Below are positions 57,750-64,000 of a stretch of DNA of 64,000 bases, one piece after another. The notes beneath the pieces were generated by a model. The model saw nothing but the letters and a program-made list of their open reading frames with translations, made no database searches and had not been told where the DNA came from. A program made the translations under genes and the position numbers. The stretch is from Lysinibacillus sp. FSL M8-0337 (GTDB taxonomy: Bacteria; Bacillota; Bacilli; Bacillales_A; Planococcaceae). Every line of letters begins with the position of its first letter. The stretch's first letter is position 1. The stretch is from NCBI RefSeq assembly GCF_038593855.1, contig NZ_CP151996.1:3844001-3908000 (forward strand), read 5' to 3'.

Positions 57750-57794
57750 CAAAAAGCCTTAGCGCTCACCACATGTGATTTTACGCTAAGGCTT
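57750..57794 (-). terminator. Leader terminator (putative attenuator) of the MFS gene
   Basis: On the minus strand a perfect 11-bp stem, AAGCCTTAGCG with CGCTAAGGCTT, is followed by T5, 43 nt before the MFS ATG and downstream of a promoter-like region at 57954. A five-codon ORF (GTG 57803 to TAG 57786, SD GGAG) ends inside the 5' arm. Confidence 0.7.
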
Positions 57795-57860
57795 AACTAA
57801 CACTTATCTCCATTCAATTGTATAAACACGAATTTCGGCTTTTTATTTGCCGATTACTTG

Positions 57861-57991
57861 TTTAAACTCCCTCCTTTTCGAGTTAGAGTTCACCGTTTAG
57901 TACCATCAGCTCCTTTACTATTTCTTAAAACAACTTTAACATACAACATCAATATTGTAAATATTCTGTCTATTAATTTTTCAAAATAATC
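57861..57991 (-). promoter_or_regulatory. Conserved leader-like repeat, copy 2 (MFS leader)
   Basis: Aligns with 23991-24125. It holds a TACAAT -10-like hexamer (57959-57954), AAAGGAG followed by an ATG that opens a 7-codon ORF (MVLNGEL), and an AACTC...GAGTT stem containing AAAAGGAGGGAG. Confidence 0.6.
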
Positions 57992-57998
57992 TCTAAGT

Positions 57999-58017
57999 CC
58001 TAGGTGTTTACCTAGGC
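57999..58017. promoter_or_regulatory. Perfect palindrome upstream of the SE1561 gene
   Basis: CCTAGGT-GTTT-ACCTAGG, a 7-bp inverted repeat about 55 bp before the ATG at 58073. It is a candidate operator. Confidence 0.4.
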
Positions 58018-58072
58018 ATTGAAATTTAGTCCTAAATCAGCTACGATGTAAGGGACGAAATGAGGTGTATGT

Positions 58073-58258
58073 ATGTCAAAGCCAATCACTGATAAAGAGC
58101 AACAAGTAACTTACTTAAAAGAACGTCTTGAAATGTTTTTAGAAGTATTAGATGCCATCGACCCAGAAACGACTGAATTACAGGATATTGATCGTCTAAT
58201 TGAAATGATGGATGATTTAGAAGAGAAAATGGAGCAATTCAACGCTCGTGAACAATAA
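58073..58258 (+). CDS. SE1561 family small protein
   Basis: A 61-aa acidic, helical protein. The pattern YLKERLEMFLEVLDAIDPE then DIDRLIEMMDDLEEKMEQF matches the SE1561 family of Bacilli (function unknown), and a coiled-coil hairpin is likely. The ribosome site is GAGGTG. Monocistronic. Confidence 0.82.
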   Translation: MSKPITDKEQQVTYLKERLEMFLEVLDAIDPETTELQDIDRLIEMMDDLEEKMEQFNAREQ

Positions 58259-58266
58259 TGACACGC

Positions 58267-58304
58267 AAAAGCAAGCGAGCAAATAATTTGCCCGCTTGCT
58301 TTTT
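58267..58304. terminator. Bidirectional terminator (SE1561 / YwqG)
   Basis: AAAAGCAAGCGAGCAAAT with ATTTGCCCGCTTGCTTTTT: a long stem with A and T runs on each side. Confidence 0.85.
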
Positions 58305-59103
58305 AATGACAATCCCAATTATAAACAACCTGACTAAAATCTTTATTTTTAAGCTCTTCTTCTGTAATAAAGAAATTGCCAACACCGCAATCTCCCCACA
58401 ATATATGATCTCCTTCACTATCTATTTGCAATAACAACGTTGTAGAATCGTTATAATCGCCATAAGCTCTAGGATCATCCTGTGTAAAGAATGGATATCC
58501 CCCCATTTTATGCCCTGCGCCAGATAATACATCATACAATACATCTGCTAATTCTTCGTCTTCTTCAATAGCCGCTAAGAGACTTGCGTACTTTTCATCG
58601 CTTCGAAAATCACCCATTGATAAAGGTTCAAATTTTGCTTTAAAGCTTAATGCCAGTTCTTTCTCTACAGGAAAATACATTTCTTCATCCTCATTTTCGA
58701 TAAATGAGAAGTCTTGCACAAGTTGCGATTCATCATCAATGATTGTATCGTGGAAAATAACGCGAAAACCCGCTTGATTTTTCCCATTATCGAAATCCAT
58801 CCCTAAGACATCATCATAACCGTCAATATAAAATTGCAATATCCCCTGCTCTGGGAAATGAGGCACGTGCTTAGGAACATCCGCAAAATTAATTTGTGCT
58901 AAAAGCTTTAATGGTTGTTGTTCCTCGTTTTTAGGATATTCCATAGTCAGTGGAAAATATGGATTCCCTGCTAATTTACTTGCAAATAAAGTCGTTTCCT
59001 TTTCATGCGCTTCCATTACAACAACAGGACTCATGGTTCCTTCTATTATATTTCGATATGATTCAACTTCCTTTGGTAACTTTAACGAAATTGTTTCTGA
59101 CAT
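58303..59103 (-). CDS. YwqG family protein (DUF1963)
   Basis: A 266-aa acidic protein of the YwqG/DUF1963 family. Characteristic blocks are SKLAGNPYFPLTMEYPKNEE, LLAQINFADVPKHVPHFPEQ, GILQFYIDGYDDVLGMDF, KMGGYPFFTQDDPR and LLQIDSEGDHILWGDCGVGN. The family is of unknown function and common near contact-dependent and cell-wall loci. ATG 59103 follows AAGGAGG. Confidence 0.9.
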   Translation of the reverse strand: MSETISLKLPKEVESYRNIIEGTMSPVVVMEAHEKETTLFASKLAGNPYFPLTMEYPKNEEQQPLKLLAQINFADVPKHVPHFPEQGILQFYIDGYDDVLGMDFDNGKNQAGFRVIFHDTIIDDESQLVQDFSFIENEDEEMYFPVEKELALSFKAKFEPLSMGDFRSDEKYASLLAAIEEDEELADVLYDVLSGAGHKMGGYPFFTQDDPRAYGDYNDSTTLLLQIDSEGDHILWGDCGVGNFFITEEELKNKDFSQVVYNWDCH

Positions 59104-59325
59104 GAAATATCCTCCTTGAATTAAAGTTAATTCCATTATAGAACAAACGTTCCCGATAAGCAATTACTCTCTTTGAACATTTAATGGCAAATTACGAAAC
59201 ATTAGAATTCTATAAAGTTATTCGCTAATTCCTACCACAATTACATGCACTCTTTTTTTCATTAGTGGAAAAGAGTATAATGGTTCGTGGAAATAATTAA
59301 ATTTTCTATGGGGGGCAATACCAAA

Positions 59326-60861
59326 ATGAATCTTCAAACTTTGGAGAAAAGTCTATACGATTTAATTACAGAAACGTCAACAAACTTACCAAAAGATGTA
59401 CGTCGTGCCATTAAAAAAGCGAAAGAAGCTGAAAATGCAGGCACTCGTGCAGCAATGAGTTTAGAAACAATCTCTAATAATATTATTATGGCAGAAGACA
59501 ATGTATCACCAATCTGTCAAGATACTGGTCTACCAACATTTAAAATCTACACTCCTGTAGGTGTAAACCAATTAGAGATTAAAGAAGCAATCAAAAAAGC
59601 AATTAACGATACAACAGCCGATGCAAAATTACGTCCAAATGCTGTTGATTCTTTAACTGGTGCAAACAGTGGCAACAACCTTGGTGATGGACTACCAGTT
59701 ATGAAATTCGAGCAATGGGAAAAAGACTATATTACGATTAAATTAATTCTTAAAGGTGGCGGCTGTGAAAATAAAAACATCCAATACAGCTTACCATGTG
59801 AGTTAGAAGGTCTTGGTCGTGCTGGTCGTGACTTAGACGGTATCCGTAAATGTATTCTACACTCTGTTTACCAAGCACAAGGTCAAGGCTGTTCTGCAGG
59901 CTTCATCGGCGTAGGTATCGGTGGCGACCGCTCTTCTGGCTATGATTTAGCAAAAGAGCAATTATTCCGTCATGTGGAAGATACGAATGCAAATCCTGAT
60001 CTTGCAAAATTAGAAGAATATGTTGTAAAAACTGCCAACACTTTCGGTATTGGTACAATGGGCTTCGGTGGTGAAGCAACTTTACTTGGTTGTAAAATTG
60101 GCGTTATGCACCGTATTCCTGCATCATTCTACGTATCAGTAGCCTATAACTGCTGGGCATACCGTCGTATGGCAGTTGATATTAATCCAGAAACTGGCGA
60201 AATCATTAACTGGCACTATCAAGAAGGCGAAAAAATTACATTTAAAGATGAAGTTGCTGCAACAGCAGAAGAGACTTCTACAAATGTTGTAGAACTAACT
60301 GCACCGATTACAGAAGAACAAATTCGTTCACTTAAAGTAGGTGACGTTGTGTCTATTACTGGTCGTATGTACACTGGTCGCGATGCAATTCACCATCACT
60401 TAATGAGTCACGATGCACCAGTTGATCTGAACGGACAAGTTATTTATCACTGTGGTCCTGTAATGGCTAAAGATGAAGAAGGTAACTGGACAGTGAAAGC
60501 TGCTGGTCCAACTACTTCTATCCGTGAGGAGCCATACCAAGGAGATATCATGAAAAAATTTGGTATCCGTGCTGTAATTGGTAAAGGCGGTATGGGTCCA
60601 AAAACACTTGCCGCTTTAGGTGAACACGGTGGGGTTTACTTAAATGCAATCGGTGGTGCCGCTCAATACTACGCAGACTGCATTAAAGGTGTAGATGGTG
60701 TAGACTTAATGGAATTCGGTATTCCAGAAGCTATGTGGCATTTAAACGTTGAAGGGTTCACAGCCGTTGTAACAATGGACTCTCACGGTAACTCGCTTCA
60801 CGCTGATGTAGATAAATCTTCTCTAGAGAAACTTGCGCTACATGCAGAAAGAGTCTTCTAA
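59326..60861 (+). CDS. fumA: Class I (4Fe-4S) fumarate hydratase
   Basis: A 511-aa iron-sulfur fumarase of the TCA cycle with the alpha and beta parts fused. Cluster Cys residues lie in SPICQDTGLPTF, GGGCENKN and QGQGCSAGFIG. The beta part carries GKGGMGPKTLAALGEHGGVY and GAAQYYADCIKGV. ATG 59326 follows GGGGGG. The strand and codon use match highly expressed genes. Such enzymes are superoxide-sensitive, which is of interest in a window with perR and an iron pump. Confidence 0.94.
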   Translation: MNLQTLEKSLYDLITETSTNLPKDVRRAIKKAKEAENAGTRAAMSLETISNNIIMAEDNVSPICQDTGLPTFKIYTPVGVNQLEIKEAIKKAINDTTADAKLRPNAVDSLTGANSGNNLGDGLPVMKFEQWEKDYITIKLILKGGGCENKNIQYSLPCELEGLGRAGRDLDGIRKCILHSVYQAQGQGCSAGFIGVGIGGDRSSGYDLAKEQLFRHVEDTNANPDLAKLEEYVVKTANTFGIGTMGFGGEATLLGCKIGVMHRIPASFYVSVAYNCWAYRRMAVDINPETGEIINWHYQEGEKITFKDEVAATAEETSTNVVELTAPITEEQIRSLKVGDVVSITGRMYTGRDAIHHHLMSHDAPVDLNGQVIYHCGPVMAKDEEGNWTVKAAGPTTSIREEPYQGDIMKKFGIRAVIGKGGMGPKTLAALGEHGGVYLNAIGGAAQYYADCIKGVDGVDLMEFGIPEAMWHLNVEGFTAVVTMDSHGNSLHADVDKSSLEKLALHAERVF

Positions 60862-60916
60862 GCTAATAGCACATTTTTAACGAAAAGATTTACCTGTAAC
60901 GAACACAAAATATAGA

Positions 60917-60957
60917 GGCACAGAATATTCCTAGTGAATATACTGTGTCTTTTTTTG
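60917..60957 (+). terminator. fumA terminator
   Basis: GGCACAGAATATTC, loop, GAATATACTGTGTC and T7. Confidence 0.85.
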
Positions 60958-61097
60958 CGCTAGATAAACCCCTATTTTTTCTTGAACAAGCTCACTATTT
61001 TATCAGTATATTGATTTGTAACTCCCCTAAACCAAATATTTCAAAGGACTTTTTATTCTAATTTAAATTTATTCCTTTCTTTTTCCAAACAGCTTTG

Positions 61098-61112
61098 TTA
61101 TAATAATTCTAA
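61098..61112 (+). promoter_or_regulatory. PerR box upstream of pfeT
   Basis: TTATAATAATTCTAA matches the PerR consensus TTATAATnATTATAA at all but one defined position and overlaps a TATAAT -10. Confidence 0.8.
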
Positions 61113-61184
61113 ATTAAGAAGGACTTGATTGAAAGTGGTTATCAACTACAGAAACGCTTGTTTTTCTTTAATTTATAAGGTTTT

Positions 61185-61205
61185 TGATATTGATTTTCAT
61201 TATCA
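61185..61205 (+). promoter_or_regulatory. Fur-like box in the pfeT leader
   Basis: TGATTTT-C-ATTATCA (61191-61205) fits the 7-1-7 Fur consensus TGATAATnATTATCA at 12 of 14 defined positions, with a further TGATATT half-site just before. It sits directly before the GGGGGGA ribosome site. Confidence 0.55.
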
Positions 61206-61217
61206 GGGGGGATTTAG

Positions 61218-63122
61218 ATGGAGTACTCTAATCGAGAAAATGTTGGATTAATTGAGAATATAAAAGTGCACGCTGAACTAATTGCTGCTATTATGGCAGG
61301 TTTATTTATCTTGCTTGCATGGCGTTTAGATACAAATGATCAAACAACTGCTTCAGTTCTTTTATATATTGTTGCTTTTTGTGTTGGAGGATTTGCAAAA
61401 GCAAAAGAAGGCATCGAAGAAACTATAAAAGAAAAAAAATTAAACGTAGAGTTACTAATGATTTTAGCTGCAATTGGCTCAGCAGCTATTGGCTATTGGA
61501 CAGAGGGAGCCATTCTTATTTTTATCTTTGCTGTCAGTGGCGCTCTAGAAACATATGCTATGAACAAAAGTCACCGCGAAATATCTGCACTCATGAATTT
61601 ACAACCTGAGGAAGCTTGGTTAGTACGCGGTGGGTTTGAACCGATGAAAGTCGCTGTCTCAACACTAAAAATTGGTGACCATTTACTGATTAAACCTGGT
61701 GAACGTGTCCCAGCAGACGGTATTATCTTTAAAGGACAGTCTTCTATCGATGAAGCTGCTATTAGTGGTGAGCCATTACCGATTGCCAAGTTCGAAGGTG
61801 ACGAAGTATTTGCAGGGACAGTTAATTTAAATGGCGCGATTACTATGGAAATGACAAAACCAAATTCCGAAACATTATTCCAAAAAATTATTATGCTTGT
61901 TCAAAATGCTCAAAGTGAAAAATCACCTTCACAGCAATTTATCGAAAAATTTGAAGGTACTTATGTAAAATTCGTGTTACTATCTGTTGCACTTATGATG
62001 TTCCTTCCCCACTTTTTAATCGGTTGGGACTGGACGACAACGTTTTATCGAGCAATGGTACTTTTAGTAGTGGCATCTCCATGTGCACTGGTTGCATCCA
62101 TTATGCCTGCCACATTAGCAGCTATTTCGAATGGCGCGAAAAACGGGATACTATTTAAAGGTGGCTTACACCTCGAGCACTTAAGTGCGTTACGTGCATT
62201 AGCAGTCGATAAAACAGGAACTTTAACACAAGGTAAACCAATCGTAACAGACTTCATCGTACGCGATGGTTTAAATCAAGAAGAAACATTAGCAATTCTT
62301 GCAGGTATTGAAGCTCAATCAAACCATCCTTTAGCACAAGCGATTACTACCTACGCTAAAGCACAACACATATCACAGTTTGCGCAAGCAACGATTGAAG
62401 ATATCCCTGGCTGGGGCATGAAAGGCTTTGTTAATGGAACAGAGTATTTAATAGGTAAACCAGATTTTGTTGGAAGTGAAGAAGCTAACACATTCGCAAA
62501 TAACGCATTATCAAAGCTTTCTGCTGAAGGTAAAACAGTAATTTTTATACGTGACAAGGAAGGTATTGTCGCACTTGCTGCATTAAAAGATACGGTTCGT
62601 GATGAGGCAAAAAAAGCTGTCGCATTGTTAAAAGAATTAGGAATCGATGTTATCATGCTGACTGGCGATAATGAGAAAACGGCTAAAGTTATTGCAAAAG
62701 AGGCAGGCGTTACTGAATTTGTGGCAGAATGTCTTCCTGAAACAAAAGTGACGGAAATGAAACGCCTCCTCGATCAACATAAATATGTAGGGATGGTTGG
62801 TGACGGTATCAATGACGCACCAGCATTAGCAACAGCCACTACTGGTATTGCAATGGGCGAAGGGACAGATGTTGCCTTAGAAACAGCAGATGTCGTGTTA
62901 ATGAAAAATGATTTATCTAAAATTGCCTATGCGGTTCGTCTTTCTCGCAAAATGCAACGAATCGTGAAACAAAATATTTTCTTCTCTATCGGCATTATTG
63001 TTTTATTAATTGCCTCTAACTTTTTACAAGTTGTCGATTTACCACTAGGTGTGATCGGTCATGAAGGCAGTACAATTCTCGTTATTTTAAACGGCTTACG
63101 AATGCTTAATAAAAATGTATAG
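61218..63122 (+). CDS. pfeT: P1B4-type metal ATPase, probable Fe(II) efflux pump PfeT (ZosA)
   Basis: A 634-aa heavy-metal P-type ATPase without an N-terminal metal-binding domain. The membrane metal site is ASPCALVAS (SPC rather than CPC) and the last helix has GHEGSTILVILNGLRML (HEGxT), the two marks of the P1B4 group. The phosphorylation site is DKTGTLTQGK, with the actuator SGEPLP and hinge VGDGINDAPAL. In B. subtilis PfeT (formerly ZosA) is repressed by PerR and exports Fe(II), with Fur acting as activator. The PerR-like and Fur-like boxes seen here support the same role. Confidence 0.9.
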   Translation: MEYSNRENVGLIENIKVHAELIAAIMAGLFILLAWRLDTNDQTTASVLLYIVAFCVGGFAKAKEGIEETIKEKKLNVELLMILAAIGSAAIGYWTEGAILIFIFAVSGALETYAMNKSHREISALMNLQPEEAWLVRGGFEPMKVAVSTLKIGDHLLIKPGERVPADGIIFKGQSSIDEAAISGEPLPIAKFEGDEVFAGTVNLNGAITMEMTKPNSETLFQKIIMLVQNAQSEKSPSQQFIEKFEGTYVKFVLLSVALMMFLPHFLIGWDWTTTFYRAMVLLVVASPCALVASIMPATLAAISNGAKNGILFKGGLHLEHLSALRALAVDKTGTLTQGKPIVTDFIVRDGLNQEETLAILAGIEAQSNHPLAQAITTYAKAQHISQFAQATIEDIPGWGMKGFVNGTEYLIGKPDFVGSEEANTFANNALSKLSAEGKTVIFIRDKEGIVALAALKDTVRDEAKKAVALLKELGIDVIMLTGDNEKTAKVIAKEAGVTEFVAECLPETKVTEMKRLLDQHKYVGMVGDGINDAPALATATTGIAMGEGTDVALETADVVLMKNDLSKIAYAVRLSRKMQRIVKQNIFFSIGIIVLLIASNFLQVVDLPLGVIGHEGSTILVILNGLRMLNKNV

Positions 63123-63123
63123 A

Positions 63124-63153
63124 AAAGGTGGTCTCAAACCGAGACCACCTTTT
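63124..63153 (+). terminator. pfeT terminator
   Basis: AAAAGGTGGTCTC-AAACC-GAGACCACCTTTT, a 13-bp stem directly after the stop. Confidence 0.88.
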
Positions 63154-63204
63154 AAAGTGTCATCCAATTCATAAAAATAAACTACTGCCATTGATTTTCG
63201 TTAC

Positions 63205-63305
63205 GGGTTGCTCGCTTTCCGCGGGCGTGGCTTAAGCCTCCTCCTCCACTGCGCTACGTGCGGGGTCTTAAGTCTCACGTTTGTCCCGCAGGAGTCGAGC
63301 AACCC
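63205..63305 (+). repeat. GC-rich palindromic element I
   Basis: Arms GGGTTGCTCG (63205) and CGAGCAACCC (ending 63305) enclose the core CTTTCCGCGGGC ... GTCCCGCAGGAGT. GC content is much higher than the background. Confidence 0.75.
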
Positions 63306-63346
63306 TTCACTACAATCGCAAAGTTTGTATCTGCTAGCATATGTGG

Positions 63347-63530
63347 GTGCCAGTCACTCACACAATTTTACTAAGTAAAAATCCACGTAGACCCCTGCGG
63401 GAACGCACAGAACGTAAGACGCTGGCATTCCGCGCGTTAGCGATGGTTGCGGCTTACGTCGTGCCCGCGGAAAGCAAGTGGATTTTTGCACTTTAAGAAG
63501 ACTCCCTAGTGCCAATCACTCACACAATTT
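63347..63530. repeat. Composite element: two direct 22-bp motifs around palindromic element II
   Basis: Motif copies at 63347-63368 and 63509-63530 bracket a palindromic element at about 63377-63487, whose arms are AAAATCCAC and GTGGATTTT. Reverse-complemented, its core reads GCTTTCCGCGGGC ... GTTCCCGCAGGGGTC, the same core as element I. Its middle also contains a CGCGCGTTAGCGATGGTTGC segment resembling one side of the hairpins at 5707 and 29197. Confidence 0.75.
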
Positions 63531-63546
63531 TCTGCGATGCGTGATT

Positions 63547-63690
63547 AGTTGATTGGAGTGAAAGGCGCGACACTCCAGCAGGAACAGCACGAGCTGAAAA
63601 TCCATTTTTGCGGCGACAGCCGCAAAAATTAGTTGAAGCCGTGCCTGCGGAAAGGAAGCGCATGGAACGGAAATCAACGGTGTGCCTACG
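63547..63690 (-). repeat. GC-rich palindromic element III
   Basis: On the minus strand GTTGATT and AATCAAC arms (with GCGC pairs inside) enclose CCTTTCCGCAGGC ... GTTCCTGCTGGAGT. A separate TTTTTGCGGC...GCCGCAAAAA hairpin sits in the middle. Confidence 0.7.
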
Positions 63691-63722
63691 GAAGCATCCA
63701 TTGTATCTATATCCACGCATAG

Positions 63723-63766
63723 CAAAAAGTGTTAGATTGATTGCTGTCAATCTAACACTTTTTCTC
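63723..63766 (-). terminator. Terminator of the YihY-family gene
   Basis: AAAAAGTGTTAGATTGA, loop, TCAATCTAACACTTTTT: a 17-bp stem 20 nt after the stop codon. Confidence 0.85.
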
Positions 63767-63785
63767 TTTTGTGCTACTTTTACAG

Positions 63786-64000
63786 TTATTTAATAGCACC
63801 TTCAGCTTTAAGCAATGCTCTCTTTTGCATCGTGGCATTTAAGACACCACCAAAAATTAAAATCATCCCAGTAAAATACAGCCACAGCATTAATATAATA
63901 ACGCCACCAATACTACCATATGTAGCAGAATAGTTTCCAAAATTACTAATATAGAAAGAAAAACCATATGTCACAAGCAACCATGCGAGCGTCGAAAACA
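63786..64000 (-). CDS. YihY/BrkB-family membrane protein, 3' end only
   Basis: The last 71 codons of a gene that continues past the right edge of the window. Two helices are visible (LAWLLVTYGFSFYISNF and GGVIILMLWLYFTGMILIFG), and the NYSATYGSIGGVIILMLWLY stretch is the YihY/UPF0761 signature. The frame is open to the edge, so the start is outside. The function of the family is unknown. Confidence 0.85.
   Translation of the reverse strand, partial: FSTLAWLLVTYGFSFYISNFGNYSATYGSIGGVIILMLWLYFTGMILIFGGVLNATMQKRALLKAEGAIK

Noticed and set aside
57953..57991. TTGAAA with TACAAT as a definite SigA promoter for the MFS leader
   Set aside because: The spacing is 19 bp, too long to call with confidence, and copy 1 does not keep the -35. 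Kept only as a -10-like site.

Overview
The window is a piece of a low-GC Gram-positive, spore-forming chromosome and most likely belongs to Lysinibacillus (sphaericus/fusiformis group). The reasons are a secreted subtilase that reads as sphericase, a Bacillaceae-type rRNA operon followed by 16 tRNAs, sporulation genes (a gamma-type SASP and pdaA), SLH and Ter/YceG proteins, and local gene order shared with the Bacillus subtilis yga/yfh region (rrn-ygxA-ygzB-perR, bcp-gsaB-ygaE, ygaD-ygaC-sspE-mutY-yfhP-yfhJ-yfhH-recX-yfhF). That comparison is from memory, not from a search.

Layout. 1-9.4 kb: housekeeping genes (LLM oxidoreductase fragment, trmL-queG, a B3/B4-domain protein, catalase, S66 carboxypeptidase, EamA transporter, nagB, arylamine N-acetyltransferase). 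9.4-14.2 kb: an accessory island with an SLH protein, a degenerate lipoprotein remnant, and a probable quorum-sensing cassette. The cassette is an RRNPP (PlcR/NprR-like) regulator with a tiny exported-peptide gene directly behind it, divergent from sphericase. 14.6-21.5 kb: one complete rRNA operon on the minus strand (P1 and P2 promoters, 16S, 23S, 5S) followed by Asn-Ser-Glu-Val-fMet-Asp-Phe-Thr-Tyr-Trp-His-His-Gln-Gly-Cys-Leu tRNAs. 21.5-29.1 kb: ygxA, ygzB, two small unknown genes, perR, a 2-hydroxyacid dehydrogenase, bcp, gsaB and an ArAE-type membrane protein.

29.2-38.4 kb is a nine-gene minus-strand tellurium/stress (Ter) operon. It has three TerD paralogues, then an HpcH/CitE-like enzyme, a PRTase-TRSP protein, StiP, a HAD phosphatase, YceG and TelA. 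The enzyme module suggests synthesis of an unknown nucleotide-like metabolite. 38.8-44.6 kb is a dipeptide/oligopeptide ABC transporter operon. 44.9-55.1 kb holds an MsbA-type ABC exporter, a DUF402 phosphatase, sspE, mutY, yfhP, yfhJ-yfhH-recX, yfhF, pdaA and a 23S rRNA m5U methyltransferase. 55.1-58.3 kb is rich in non-coding structure: two tandem-repeat arrays, a candidate small RNA with its own promoter and terminators, and an MFS transporter whose long leader carries a terminator and short upstream ORFs. 58.3-64 kb: a YwqG protein, class I fumarase, an iron-efflux-type P1B4 ATPase (PfeT/ZosA) preceded by a near-consensus PerR box and a Fur-like box, a cluster of GC-rich palindromic repeats, and the 3' end of a YihY-family gene.

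Beyond the genes, three layers of repeated non-coding sequence stand out. One is a dispersed motif of about 22 bp (GTGCCAGTCACTCACACAAT-like, eight copies) that often brackets hairpins as direct repeats. The second is three neighbouring palindromic elements with a shared core and different self-complementary arms. The third is a leader of about 130 nt found at two loci. Peroxide and iron control (perR, its probable target pfeT, bcp, catalase) recurs through the window.
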